Assembly (NCBI RefSeq): GCF_014779715.1 | Contig: NZ_JACXYU010000013.1 | Span: 1 to 64,000 of the forward strand | Source: Streptomyces chumphonensis | GTDB lineage: Bacteria > Actinomycetota > Actinomycetes > Streptomycetales > Streptomycetaceae | Direction: 5' to 3' | Length of the DNA stretch: 64,000 nt | In this document: one piece after another, positions 33,328 to 43,064 of the stretch | Position numbering within the stretch: the first letter of the stretch is position 1 | Layout of the letters: each line of letters starts with the position of its first letter | The notes under the pieces: generated by a model | Database searches by the model: none | Seen by the model: only the letters and a program-made list of their open reading frames with translations | Told to the model about the DNA's origin: nothing | Made by a program: the position numbers and the translations under genes

Positions 33328-33756
33328 TCAGGTGGGGAGGTCGAGTTCGGCCCAGACCGTCTTGCGCGGCGGCGGTCCGGTGCGGACGCCCCAGCGCGCG
33401 GCCAGTGCGTCCACGAGCAGGAGTCCGCGTCCGGACTCGGTGAGCCGGGTGGGCACTTCCCGGTCGGTGGCCGGTAGCCGGTCGCCGCGCGTGTCGGTGA
33501 CCTCGATGCGGAGCGTCTTGTCCGTGACGGTCAGGCCGAGGAGGAAGTCCCGGCCCCGCACCCGTCCGTGCACGACGGCGTTGTTCGCCAGCTCCGCGAC
33601 GATGTGCCCGGCCGACTGTGTCGGCAGCCCCCAGTGCCCCAGGTGCGCCACGGTCAGGAGGCGGGCCAGCCGGGCACCGCGCCGGGTGGGCGAGAGCATC
33701 ACGGTGAACTGGTGGACCGGGGTGGGGTTTTCGGTCGAGGTGATTTCTGCGTTCAC
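33328..33756 (-). CDS. RsbW-like ATP-binding (HATPase_c_2) regulatory protein
   Basis: A 142-aa single-domain histidine-kinase-like ATPase. The N-box is HIVAELANNAVVHGRV (Asn contacts to ATP-Mg) and the G-box is ESGRGLLLVDALAARWG. Such proteins act as anti-sigma or anti-anti-sigma partners. It is transcribed divergently from an XRE/DUF397 gene set, a very common Streptomyces arrangement (abaA/bldB-like context) whose molecular logic is not settled. The start GTG at 33756 gives MNAEITSTENPTPVHQF; the ribosome site is weak. Confidence 0.85.
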   Translation of the reverse strand: MNAEITSTENPTPVHQFTVMLSPTRRGARLARLLTVAHLGHWGLPTQSAGHIVAELANNAVVHGRVRGRDFLLGLTVTDKTLRIEVTDTRGDRLPATDREVPTRLTESGRGLLLVDALAARWGVRTGPPPRKTVWAELDLPT

Positions 33757-33912
33757 ATCACCCAGCGTGTCCGCTTCTGTCTACCCTGAACAGTGACGCG
33801 GTCCGCACGCAGGGTGATCGGTCCGGGTGGTGTCCGGTCCTGTCCGGGCCGTCCGGGGTGACCGGTTGGCGCCGGGCGCGGTTGACCACGGCACGACAGA
33901 AGCGGGGCGGTT

Positions 33913-34752
33913 GTGATCGACGACGAAGGTCTGCTCGACGACGGCGCGGAGGACGACTTCGGCGCGCTCATGCGCACGGTCGGGCGTCAGCTCAAGCTGT
34001 GGCGCGAGGACGCGGGCATGACCCAGGCCGAGCTGGGCGTCGCCCTCAACTACAGCGAGGAGATGATCTCGGCGGTGGAACGCGGACGCCGCCTGCCCAA
34101 GCCGAACCTCCTGGAGCAGGCCGACGACGTCCTGGGCGCCGGCGGCAAGCTCAAGGCCCTGGCCCAAGAGGTCACCGAGGCCCGGTATCCGCGCAAGATT
34201 CGCAACCTGGCCAGGCACGAGCGCGAGGCCGTGGAGATGAGTGCGTACGAGAACCACAGTCTTCACGGTCTGCTCCAGACCGAGGACTATGCGCGCTCCC
34301 AGTACCAGATGCGGCGCCCGGTGTATGAGGAGGAGCTGGTCGAACGCAACGTCGCTGCGCGGCTCGGGCGCCAGTGCGTCCTCACCCAAGCTCACGCCCC
34401 CATTTTCAGTTTCGTTCAGGAAGAGGTGACCCTGCGTCGCCCACTCGGGGGCCAGGAGACCCAACGCGCCCAGTTGCGTCGGCTCATCGACCTGGGGCAG
34501 TTGCGCAACGTCGAAATCCAGGTCATGCCGACGCACCGAGAGGATCACGCGGGTCTGGGCGGACCCATGCAACTGCTGAAACTCCGGAATGGCGACCGAT
34601 TCGGCCACCTGGAGGTGCACGGCTTCGCACGGACCGTCTCATCCCCGAAGGAGTTGCAACGACTTGAGATTCAGTATGGGATCATTCGGGCCCAAGCGCT
34701 CACGCCCCGGGAGTCGCTGGCCTTCATCGAGAAGATCCTGGGAGAGACATGA
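33913..34752 (+). CDS. XRE-family regulator with DUF5753 domain
   Basis: A 279-aa regulator: helix-turn-helix at about 20-75 (VGRQLKLWREDAGMTQAELG, SEEMISAVERGRRLPKP) followed by the DUF5753 domain (ENHSLHGLLQTEDYARSQYQ, RNVEIQVMPTHREDHAGLGG, FGHLEVHG). It overlaps the first DUF397 gene by 4 bp (ATGA), as is usual for this pair, and is divergent from the ATP-binding protein gene. The group resembles the WhiJ-type developmental loci of S. coelicolor. The GTG at 33913 was chosen to give the acidic MIDDEGLLDDG start. Confidence 0.88.
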   Translation: MIDDEGLLDDGAEDDFGALMRTVGRQLKLWREDAGMTQAELGVALNYSEEMISAVERGRRLPKPNLLEQADDVLGAGGKLKALAQEVTEARYPRKIRNLARHEREAVEMSAYENHSLHGLLQTEDYARSQYQMRRPVYEEELVERNVAARLGRQCVLTQAHAPIFSFVQEEVTLRRPLGGQETQRAQLRRLIDLGQLRNVEIQVMPTHREDHAGLGGPMQLLKLRNGDRFGHLEVHGFARTVSSPKELQRLEIQYGIIRAQALTPRESLAFIEKILGET

Positions 34753-34952
34753 CCGAGAGCAGCGTTCACCGTTCGCAACTCGCTTGGTTCAAGAGCAGCT
34801 ACAGCAGCAATGAGCACGACTCCAACTGCGTCGAGGTCGCGAAGGCGCCTGACGCGGTGCATGTCCGGGACTCCAAGGTTCAGCGTGGTCCGAGCTTCGC
34901 CGTTCCGCACGCCGCCTGGGTCGACTTCATCTCGTTGGCCGCGAAGGGTTGA
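34749..34952 (+). CDS. DUF397 protein, copy 1
   Basis: A 67-aa DUF397 protein (WFKSSYSSNEHDSNCVEVA, VHVRDSKVQRGPSFAVPHAA, WVDFISLAAKG), the small partner of XRE-DUF5753 regulators and possibly their antagonist. It is translationally coupled to the regulator upstream. From residue 13 onward its DNA is almost identical to copy 2, so only its first 12 residues (MTESSVHRSQLA) are distinctive. Confidence 0.88.
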   Translation: MTESSVHRSQLAWFKSSYSSNEHDSNCVEVAKAPDAVHVRDSKVQRGPSFAVPHAAWVDFISLAAKG

Positions 34953-35168
34953 TCAACCATGCTTGTCGACGGCACCTGGTTCAAGAGCAGCTACAGCAGC
35001 AATGAGCACGGCTCCGACTGCGTCGAGGTCGCGAAGGCGCCTGACGCGGTGCATGTCCGGGACTCCAAGGTTCAGCGTGGTCCGAGCTTCGCCGTTCCGC
35101 ACGCCGCCTGGGTCGACTTCATCTCGTTGGCCGCGAAGGGTTGATCAACCATGCTTGTCGACGGCACC
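34785..35168 (+). repeat. 192-bp tandem duplication within DUF397 genes
   Basis: Unit 1 (34785-34976) and unit 2 (34977-35168) are 192 bp each and differ at two positions only, both A to G (changing EHDSN to EHGSD). The unit runs from the WFKSS codons of one gene through its stop and into the first codons of the next, so in-register duplication created a whole extra gene with a new start. A third, diverged unit begins at 35169. Confidence 0.95.
34959..35144 (+). CDS. DUF397 protein, copy 2
   Basis: A 61-aa DUF397 protein starting MLVDGTWFKSS. Apart from two substitutions and the alternate N-terminus it is the same protein as copy 1. It begins 6 bp after copy 1 stops (TTGATCAACC ATG), so translation probably continues by reinitiation. 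It arose by the 192-bp tandem duplication; its N-terminal residues derive from the start of copy 3. Confidence 0.9.
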   Translation: MLVDGTWFKSSYSSNEHGSDCVEVAKAPDAVHVRDSKVQRGPSFAVPHAAWVDFISLAAKG

Positions 35169-35336
35169 TGGTTCAAGAGCAGCCACAGCAGTAACGAGCC
35201 GGACTCCGACTGTGTCGAGGTGGCCGGAGCGTTCGACGTGGTGCACGTGCGCGACTCGAAGGACGTCCACCGCCGATCCGTCTCCGTCTCCCACCGCACG
35301 TGGAGCGCGTTCGTGAGGTTCGCCTCCGAGCGGTGA
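35151..35336 (+). CDS. DUF397 protein, copy 3
   Basis: A 61-aa DUF397 protein with the same MLVDGTWFKSS start as copy 2 but a diverged body (SHSSNEPDSDCVEVAGAFDV, VSVSHRTWSAFVRFASER). It begins 6 bp after copy 2 and ends just before a very strong terminator. It is probably the ancestral second gene of the locus, with copies 1 and 2 separated more recently. Confidence 0.88.
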   Translation: MLVDGTWFKSSHSSNEPDSDCVEVAGAFDVVHVRDSKDVHRRSVSVSHRTWSAFVRFASER

Positions 35337-35345
35337 TGCGCTGAC

Positions 35346-35385
35346 CCGCGCCCCGCCCGGCCGACGTCGGCCGGGCGGGGCGCGG
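35346..35385. terminator. Perfect 40-bp palindrome, terminator of the DUF397 operon
   Basis: A 20-bp perfect stem centred at 35365/35366 (…CGGCCGAC|GTCGGCCG…), starting 10 bp after the copy 3 gene ends. It has no loop bases or T-run as DNA; the RNA would fold with a small terminal loop. Strong GC-only stems of this kind end many Streptomyces operons. Confidence 0.8.
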
Positions 35386-35653
35386 TGTGCGTGGCAGGGC
35401 TACGGCGCGATAGTCCCGGGGCATCGGTCGCCGCTCACCATTCCGACCGGAGACGGCACCGTGTGGTCGGGGCCGCAGTGTGCGGCTGACCCGACCACCC
35501 CGGAACGTGGCTCGCACTCCACGACCGCCGGGCCATCGCAGATCTAGCCGCGTCCGTCGCCACCCTCGTCCGCCGCGACGGGCCGGGCCCCTCGTACGTG
35601 CACTGGCACCTGCCCCGTCGCGCCCGGGCGTCCAGGAGTCGGAGGAGGGCAGT

Positions 35654-36193
35654 GACGTTCTTCCGCCTCGCCTACATGAGCGCACCGTCCGTCCATCCGG
35701 GCTGTCCGTGCACACCTCCCGCAAGGCACGTACCTGGAACGAACTCGACCTCACCGCCACTTGCCGTGGCGAGACGATGCGTTGGCAGGCCAAGCACGAC
35801 CGCGACGCCTTCAAGGAGATCTGGCTGCTGTTCGACAACGAACACGGCCGCTTCCCGCTCTACCCCGGCGAATCCGTGTGGATCGAATACGCCTACAGCG
35901 TCGGCGATGACAAATGGGGCAACTGGTTCCAGCGGGCCGTCCGTCTGCCCACCGAACAACTCGAAGTCCAGCTCGCCTTCCCCGCCGCCCTCGACCCCGT
36001 CGTGTGGGGCACCGAGACCTCCATGACGGCGGAAGCCTCACCCCTGCGGACCCCGCCCGTCCGCAGTGACGACGGTGAGCTGAGGCAATTCACCTGGATC
36101 ACGACCACGCCCGCCCTCCATGCTCGGTACCGTCTTGAGTGGAGATTCCGGACACGGTCCGAACACAATCCGGAACAAGGGGACTTCAGGTGA
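35654..36193 (+). pseudogene. Truncated XRE-type regulator, 3' part only
   Basis: Sequence homologous to the C-terminal domain of regulators that precede peptide deformylase genes in Streptomyces begins at DVLPPRLHERTVRPSGLSV and continues through RWQAKHDRDAFKEIWLLFDN, PLYPGESVWIEYAYSVGDDK and LHARYRLEWRFRTRSE. The expected N-terminal helix-turn-helix is missing: upstream in-frame sequence is Arg/Pro-rich and unrelated, and no in-frame start with a ribosome site precedes the domain. Its stop overlaps the deformylase GTG (GTGA), showing the former operon. Between 35386 and 35653 no intact gene is visible; a second frame there (WLALHDRRAIADLAASVATL) may be a fragment of another gene. Confidence 0.65.
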
Positions 36194-36762
36194 TTGACGT
36201 GCGGCCCAGCCAGCAGATGCGCGACCTCGGAGTCGTCCAGCACGGCGCCGGCATCCTGGCCGAACCGGCCCGCTCCTTCACCCTGCCCGCCGAGCGCGAC
36301 GAGGCCGAGCGCATCACCGATGAGTTGTTCGCCGCGATGGAACGGATCGGCCAGGTCCACCCCTTCGCGAAGGGCATGGGCATGGGCATCGCCGCCCCGC
36401 AGATCGGCATCGGCCGCTCCGCAGCCGTCATCCAGCCGCCCGGCGACGCACCCGCCGTCATCCTGCTCAACCCGAAAATCACCGACGGCTCCGACGAGCT
36501 GGACGAGCAGTACGAGGGCTGCCTGAGCTTCTTCGACGTTCGCGGCCTCGTCCCCCGCCCCCTGAAGATCACCGCCGAGACGACCTCCCTGACCGGCAAG
36601 ACCACGACCACCTTGTACGAACGCGGCCTCGCCCGCCTCATCCACCACGAGATCGACCACCTCGACGGCCTGCTCTACACCGCCCGCATGCGCACCGGGG
36701 TCGAGCCGATCCCCGTGGAGGAATACCGACAGACCGGCAGGACCTGGGCATACGAGCAATAG
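36190..36762 (+). CDS. def: Peptide deformylase, accessory copy
   Basis: A 190-aa peptide deformylase, removing N-formyl groups from nascent proteins. All three motifs are present: GMGIAAPQIGIG (about residue 63), YEGCLSFFDV with the metal-binding Cys (about 110) and HHEIDHLDGLL (about 153). The sequence is unlike typical housekeeping copies, with an N-terminal MIDVRPSQQMRDLGVVQHGA. The GTG at 36190 follows AAGGGGA and overlaps the stop of the broken regulator. Housekeeping def genes lie elsewhere in streptomycetes, so this is probably an accessory or resistance-type copy. Confidence 0.88.
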   Translation: MIDVRPSQQMRDLGVVQHGAGILAEPARSFTLPAERDEAERITDELFAAMERIGQVHPFAKGMGMGIAAPQIGIGRSAAVIQPPGDAPAVILLNPKITDGSDELDEQYEGCLSFFDVRGLVPRPLKITAETTSLTGKTTTTLYERGLARLIHHEIDHLDGLLYTARMRTGVEPIPVEEYRQTGRTWAYEQ

Positions 36763-36983
36763 CCGTCAACTCCACGTGGGGGTCGAGATACGAGCATCTG
36801 TCCGGAGCAGGTGAGCGAAACGGGACGGGGCGCGCATGATTGTGGCAAGCGACGACGGGTACGGTCGGGCTCGGCTGGGCGAAGGATCAGCGTCGTTCGC
36901 GTCCGACGGACCTCGACTGCGCACCGCGTGGTCGGGCCGGCCGCCGTGCTGCGGCCGGCCCGACGGGCGCGGTGCGTGGGGCC

Positions 36984-37418
36984 TCAGGGCCAGACGAGGC
37001 AGTAGGCCTCGTGGCCGGCTTCGTGCAGGCGGTGGCTGAAGTCCTGCCACTGGTGCAGGAGTTGGTAGACGTTGAACGCGTCGCTGGGACCGCCTCGGTC
37101 GGGGACGGTCGACCAGATGAACGCGGCCGCGCCGACGGACTCCTCGCCGACGCCGCGCAGCGGGTCGACGACCGTCATCGGCAGCTTGACGACCGCGTAG
37201 TCGGGGTGCAGGACGACGAGCTCCAGGGGCGGGACGCGGTGCAGGGGTATGCCCTCGATGCCGGTGAGCACCATCGCGGCCATCGTCTCCGGCTTGATCC
37301 GGGTGAACATGCCGTGGCCGAGCTCGTCACCGCCGAGCTCCTCGGGGCGCATGGACAGCGGCACCCGGGCGGCCGTGGCGCCGTCGGGCGCGCCGAAGTA
37401 CTTGTAGGTCACCTCCAT
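36984..37418 (-). CDS. Conserved Streptomyces protein of unknown function
   Basis: A 144-aa protein (MEVTYKYFGAPDGATAARVP … WQDFSHRLHEAGHEAYCLVW). No signal peptide, membrane helix or known motif; the C-terminal HEAGHEAY looks like a metal- or nucleotide-binding helix but is short of a zincin HExxH. A longer in-frame extension (GTG or ATG upstream) exists but is Gly/Arg-rich and runs towards hemL. It is divergent from hemL. A degenerate copy of its 3' end lies at 32107. Confidence 0.7.
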   Translation of the reverse strand: MEVTYKYFGAPDGATAARVPLSMRPEELGGDELGHGMFTRIKPETMAAMVLTGIEGIPLHRVPPLELVVLHPDYAVVKLPMTVVDPLRGVGEESVGAAAFIWSTVPDRGGPSDAFNVYQLLHQWQDFSHRLHEAGHEAYCLVWP

Positions 37419-37700
37419 GCGGCCCCCGCCACTGCCGAAGTCCTCGCTCTCCGCCGCCTCCCCCCGGTGCCGGCCCCGGGGAACGCGTTCCGGCTCGAGG
37501 TCTCCGGCGCCATCGCCCGGTCCGCCTCCGCGCTGCATGTCACCACCCGACTGTTCGCCGCATCATCCCCCGGACACCGTCCGGGGTCACCCCCAGCCGT
37601 TCGCGGCGTGCGCCGCGCGACCCGATCATCGTCTCAGAGACCTCCCCCGCCCACGGCCGCCGAAACGCCCGGCCGCACATGCGCACGAGGCTCTGTCACC

Positions 37701-39020
37701 ATGGCCTCTGTGAGCTATCCGTACCAAGCACCAGTATCGCAGTCCCTCTTCGACCGCGCGGCCGTCGTGACACCGGGAGGCGTGAACTCTCCGGTGCGCG
37801 CCTTCGGGGCCGTGGGCGGTACGCCCCGGTTCATGGTCTCCGGTTCCGGGCCGTACCTCACGGACGCCGACGGGCGGGAGTACGTCGACCTCGTCTGCTC
37901 CTGGGGGCCCATGATCCTCGGCCACCGGAACCCGGCCGTGCAGGAGGCCGTGGAGGCCGCCGTCGCCCGGGGTACGTCCTTCGGCACGCCCGGTGAGGGC
38001 GAGGTCGAGCTCGCCGAGGAGATCGTCTCCCGCGTCGCGCCGGTGGAGCAGGTGCGGCTGGTGTCCTCCGGCACGGAGGCGACGATGTCCGCGATCCGGC
38101 TGGCGCGCGGCTTCACCGGTCGGGCGAAGGTGGTCAAGTTCGCGGGCTGCTACCACGGCCACGTCGACGCCCTGCTGGCCGCCGCGGGCTCCGGTGTGGC
38201 GACGTTCGCGCTGCCGGACACCCCGGGCGTGACGGGCGCGCAGGCGGGCGAGACGCTGGTGCTGCCCTACAACGACCTGGACGCCGTGCGGGAGGCGTTC
38301 GTCGCGCACCCCGGCCAGATCGCCTGTGTGATCACCGAGGCGTCGCCGGGCAACATGGGTGTCGTCCCGCCGCGCGAGGGCTTCAACGCGGGGTTGAAGG
38401 CCCTGTGCGAGGAGCACGGTGCCCTCTACGTCTCCGACGAGGTCATGACGGGTTTCCGGGTCTCGACGGCCGGCTGGTTCGGGCTCGACGGCGTCGTGCC
38501 GGACCTGATGACGTTCGGCAAGGTCATGGGCGGCGGCTTCCCCGCCGCGGCCTTCGGCGGCCGGGCGGACGTCATGGCGGCCCTCGCCCCGGCCGGCCCC
38601 GTCTACCAGGCGGGCACGCTCTCCGGGAACCCGGTGGCGACGGCGGCGGGCGTGGCGCAGCTGCGGCAGCTCGACGACGCGGCGTACGCGCGGCTGGACG
38701 CGACGGCCGCCACGCTGCGCGGTCTGGTCACCGAGGCGCTGACGAAGGAGGGCGTCGCCCACACCGTGCAGCGGGCGGGCAGCATGTTCTCCGTGTTCTT
38801 CACCGACCGGCCGGTCACCGACTACGCCGGGGCGCGCACGCAGGACGCGTTCCGCTTCACGGCGTTCTTCCACGCCATGCTGGCCGCCGGGGTGTACCTG
38901 CCGCCGTCCGCGTTCGAGTCGTGGTTCGTCTCGACGGCGCACGACGACGCGGCCGTCGAGCGGGTCGCCGCCGCGCTGCCCGCCGCCGCGCGGGCCGCCG
39001 CCGAGGCGGTGCCGGCGTGA
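37701..39020 (+). CDS. hemL: Glutamate-1-semialdehyde 2,1-aminomutase
   Basis: A 439-aa PLP-dependent aminomutase making 5-aminolevulinate from the product of HemA, the second C5-pathway step. It starts SQSLFDRAAVVTPGGVNSPV, has CSWGPMILGHRNPAV, VSSGTEATMSAIRLARGFTG, YVSDEVMTGFRVS with the PLP Asp, and DLMTFGKVMGGGFPAAAFGG with the Schiff-base Lys (about residue 273). The ATG at 37701 is chosen; a GTG at 37710 is equally possible and neither has a strong ribosome site. Its stop overlaps the next gene by 4 bp (GTGA). Confidence 0.95.
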   Translation: MASVSYPYQAPVSQSLFDRAAVVTPGGVNSPVRAFGAVGGTPRFMVSGSGPYLTDADGREYVDLVCSWGPMILGHRNPAVQEAVEAAVARGTSFGTPGEGEVELAEEIVSRVAPVEQVRLVSSGTEATMSAIRLARGFTGRAKVVKFAGCYHGHVDALLAAAGSGVATFALPDTPGVTGAQAGETLVLPYNDLDAVREAFVAHPGQIACVITEASPGNMGVVPPREGFNAGLKALCEEHGALYVSDEVMTGFRVSTAGWFGLDGVVPDLMTFGKVMGGGFPAAAFGGRADVMAALAPAGPVYQAGTLSGNPVATAAGVAQLRQLDDAAYARLDATAATLRGLVTEALTKEGVAHTVQRAGSMFSVFFTDRPVTDYAGARTQDAFRFTAFFHAMLAAGVYLPPSAFESWFVSTAHDDAAVERVAAALPAAARAAAEAVPA

Positions 39021-39763
39021 CGGCGCCGCGCCGGGGCGACGGGCCCCCCGCGCCCGGCCGGGACAAGACGGTGACGGTCGTGCACCTCATGCGGCACGGC
39101 GAGGTGGAGAACCCGAAGGGCATCCTGTACGGCCGTCTCCCCGGCTACCACCTCTCCGACCTGGGCCGCCGGATGGCGGACCGGGTCGCCGAGTCGCTGG
39201 CGGGCCACGACATCGCGCACGTCGTCGCCTCCCCGCTGGAGCGGGCGCAGGAGACGGCCGCGCCGATCGCGCTGTCGCACGGCGTGGACGTCGGGGCGGA
39301 CGAGCGGCTGATCGAGGCGGGCAACTTCTTCCAGGGCAAGACGTTCGGCGTCGGCGACGGCGCCCTGCGCCGGCCCGGGAACTGGCGGCACCTGCGCAAC
39401 CCCTTCAAGCCGTCCTGGGGGGAGCCGTACATCGAGCAGGTGGTGCGGATGTCGGCCGCGCTGGACGCGGCGAAGGACGCGGCCCGGGGCCGGGAGGCGG
39501 TGTGCGTGAGCCACCAGCTGCCGATCTGGACGGTGCGCAGCTTCGTCGAGCGCCGCAGGCTCTGGCACGACCCGCGCAGCCGGGAGTGCACGCTCGCCTC
39601 GCTGACGAGCTTCACCTACGTCGGCGACACGATCGTCGCCGTCGCCTACAGCGAGCCGGCCCGCGACCTCGTGCCCCCGCACCTGCTGGCCGGGGCGCGC
39701 CCGGCGAAGCGCAGGGCGCCGCGGGCGGACGGTCCCGGGCGGGCTGAGGGGGCCGGGGCCTGA
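39017..39763 (+). CDS. Histidine phosphatase (phosphoglycerate mutase) family protein
   Basis: A 248-aa member of the histidine phosphatase superfamily. VTVVHLMRHGEVENPKGILY carries the RHG nucleophile motif, SPLERAQETAAPIAL the second Arg, and CVSHQLPIWTVRSF the second catalytic His. The extra EAGNFFQGKTFGVGDGALRR insertion is typical of the copy found between hemL and the cytochrome c maturation genes in streptomycetes. It is translationally coupled to hemL. Substrate unknown; a phosphosugar or phosphomonoester is expected. Confidence 0.87.
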   Translation: MTAPRRGDGPPAPGRDKTVTVVHLMRHGEVENPKGILYGRLPGYHLSDLGRRMADRVAESLAGHDIAHVVASPLERAQETAAPIALSHGVDVGADERLIEAGNFFQGKTFGVGDGALRRPGNWRHLRNPFKPSWGEPYIEQVVRMSAALDAAKDAARGREAVCVSHQLPIWTVRSFVERRRLWHDPRSRECTLASLTSFTYVGDTIVAVAYSEPARDLVPPHLLAGARPAKRRAPRADGPGRAEGAGA

Positions 39764-39845
39764 GCCCGGCGAAACCTCACGAACCGTGGCTGAACAGGGC
39801 GGACGTTCGGGACAAGGGGGGCGCGGGCAGGCGTTCGGATGCGCA

Positions 39846-39861
39846 TGCGAAACTTTTCACA
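39846..39861. promoter_or_regulatory. Rex-operator-like site at the tlpA start
   Basis: TGCGAAACTTTTCACA matches the Rex half-sites TGTGAA-N4-TTCACA at 11 of 12 positions. It ends on the A of the tlpA ATG. A repressor bound here would block initiation or elongation of the cytochrome c maturation operon. Confidence 0.55.
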
Positions 39862-40475
39862 TGAGTCTCCGCCGCGCCTCCCGGCGCCTTCCGCACCGTC
39901 GTGCCACGGCCGTCGCAGCGGCCGTCGTGACGTCCCTGGTGGCCTTGACCGCCTGCGGCTCCGAGGACGGGGTGAGCTCGGGTGACGCCGCCGGTTACGT
40001 CGCGGGCACCGGACAGATCACCGAGGTGCCCGAGGGCAAGCGGGTCGCGGCGCCCGACCTGGCCGGGGAGGGTGTGCACGGCAAGGAGCTGAAGCTCTCC
40101 GACCACCGCGGCGAGGTCGTCGTGCTCAACGTGTGGGGCTCGTGGTGCCCGCCCTGCCGGGGTGAGGCGCCGAACTTCGCCAAGGTCTCCGAGGACCTCG
40201 CGGACGAGGGCGTGCAGTTCCTCGGCATCAACACGCGGGACCTGGACGTCGCCAACGCGCAGGCGTTCGACCGCACCTACGGGATCGAGTACCCCAGCTT
40301 CTACGACCCGAGCGGGAAGCTGATCCTGAAGTTCCCCAAGGGCAACCTCAACCCCAAGGCCATTCCCTCCACGCTCGTCCTCGACCGGGAGGGCAGGATC
40401 GCGGTGCGCGCGCTCAAGCCGCTCACCGAGGAGGAGCTGCGGGAGATCATCGAGCCGGTCATGGCCGAGAAGTAG
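39861..40475 (+). CDS. TlpA/ResA-like thiol-disulfide oxidoreductase, lipoprotein
   Basis: A 204-aa membrane-anchored thioredoxin-fold protein. A signal sequence ends in a lipobox-like LVALTACG; the redox centre is VLNVWGSWCPPCRGEAPNF (WCPPC); the cis-Pro loop is LNPKAIPSTLVLDREGR. In system II cytochrome c maturation, such proteins reduce the haem-binding CxxCH cysteines of apocytochrome c using electrons from CcdA, encoded 18 bp downstream. The ATG at 39861 overlaps a Rex-operator-like sequence, and no strong ribosome site is visible. Confidence 0.9.
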   Translation: MSLRRASRRLPHRRATAVAAAVVTSLVALTACGSEDGVSSGDAAGYVAGTGQITEVPEGKRVAAPDLAGEGVHGKELKLSDHRGEVVVLNVWGSWCPPCRGEAPNFAKVSEDLADEGVQFLGINTRDLDVANAQAFDRTYGIEYPSFYDPSGKLILKFPKGNLNPKAIPSTLVLDREGRIAVRALKPLTEEELREIIEPVMAEK

Positions 40476-40493
40476 CCGGGGGACGCCGGCCCC

Positions 40494-41258
40494 ATGCACG
40501 TTCTCGCCGCCGCCACCGACCCGAACCAGACGGTCGTCTCCGGAGCCCTGCTCCTCGCCCTGCCCATCGCGCTGTTCGGCGGGCTGGTGTCGTTCTTCTC
40601 GCCGTGCGTGCTGCCGCTGGTGCCCGGCTACCTCTCCTACGTCACCGGCATCGGCGGCAGCGACCTGGCCGAGGCCCGGCGGGGGCGGATGCTGGGCGGC
40701 TCGGCGCTCTTCGTGCTCGGCTTCACGGCCGTCTTCGTCTCCACGGGCGCGCTGTTCGGCTACTTCGGCGACACGCTGATGATGCACCAGGACGTGATCA
40801 CGAAGGTGCTGGGCGCCCTGGTGATCGTGCTGGGGCTGTCCTTCATGGGGGCGCTGCCCTGGTTCAGCCAGCGGGAGTTCCGCTTCCACCGCAGACCCGC
40901 CGTCGGGCTGGTCGGCGCACCCGTGCTGGGCGTGCTGTTCGGGCTGGGCTGGACGCCCTGCATCGGCCCGACGCTCACCGCCGTCAACGCCCTGGCCATG
41001 CAGGAGGCCAGCGCCCTGCGGGGGGCCGTGCTGATGGTGGCGTTCTGCCTGGGGCTCGGGCTGCCGTTCATCCTGGCCGCCGTCGCCTTCCGCAAGGCGC
41101 TCGGTGCGTTCGCCTGGGTCAAGCGGCACTACGCGCTGGTCATGCGGCTCGGCGGTGGCATGCTGGTCGCCGTCGGAGTGCTGCTGGTCACGGGGATCTG
41201 GAACGAGATCGTTTACGAGCTGCAGGTGTGGTCGTCCGGCTTCACCGTGGGGATCTGA
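40494..41258 (+). CDS. ccdA: Cytochrome c biogenesis protein CcdA
   Basis: A 254-aa integral membrane protein with six predicted helices that moves reducing power from cytosolic thioredoxin to TlpA/ResA. The paired redox cysteines are in VSFFSPCVLPLVPGYLSYV and GLGWTPCIGPTLTAVNAL. It lies between tlpA and resB in the usual order, with short gaps (18 bp and 4 bp). Confidence 0.94.
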   Translation: MHVLAAATDPNQTVVSGALLLALPIALFGGLVSFFSPCVLPLVPGYLSYVTGIGGSDLAEARRGRMLGGSALFVLGFTAVFVSTGALFGYFGDTLMMHQDVITKVLGALVIVLGLSFMGALPWFSQREFRFHRRPAVGLVGAPVLGVLFGLGWTPCIGPTLTAVNALAMQEASALRGAVLMVAFCLGLGLPFILAAVAFRKALGAFAWVKRHYALVMRLGGGMLVAVGVLLVTGIWNEIVYELQVWSSGFTVGI

Positions 41259-41262
41259 GGGC

Positions 41263-43059
<1,797 letters not shown>

Positions 43060-43064
43060 CCGAC

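Noticed and set aside
34785..35336. CRISPR-like repeat array
   Set aside because: The units are 192 bp, coding, contiguous and without spacers; they are duplicated DUF397 genes.
35480..36193. The full open frame from 35480 as an intact gene
   Set aside because: Its first 58 codons are Arg/Pro-rich without homology and no ribosome site precedes the ATG; only the C-terminal domain is family-like.
32107..37050. Direct repeats at 32107 and 36985 as attL/attR of an integrative element
   Set aside because: They are only about 80 percent identical, lie in protein-coding 3' ends and no integrase is present; paralogy explains them better.
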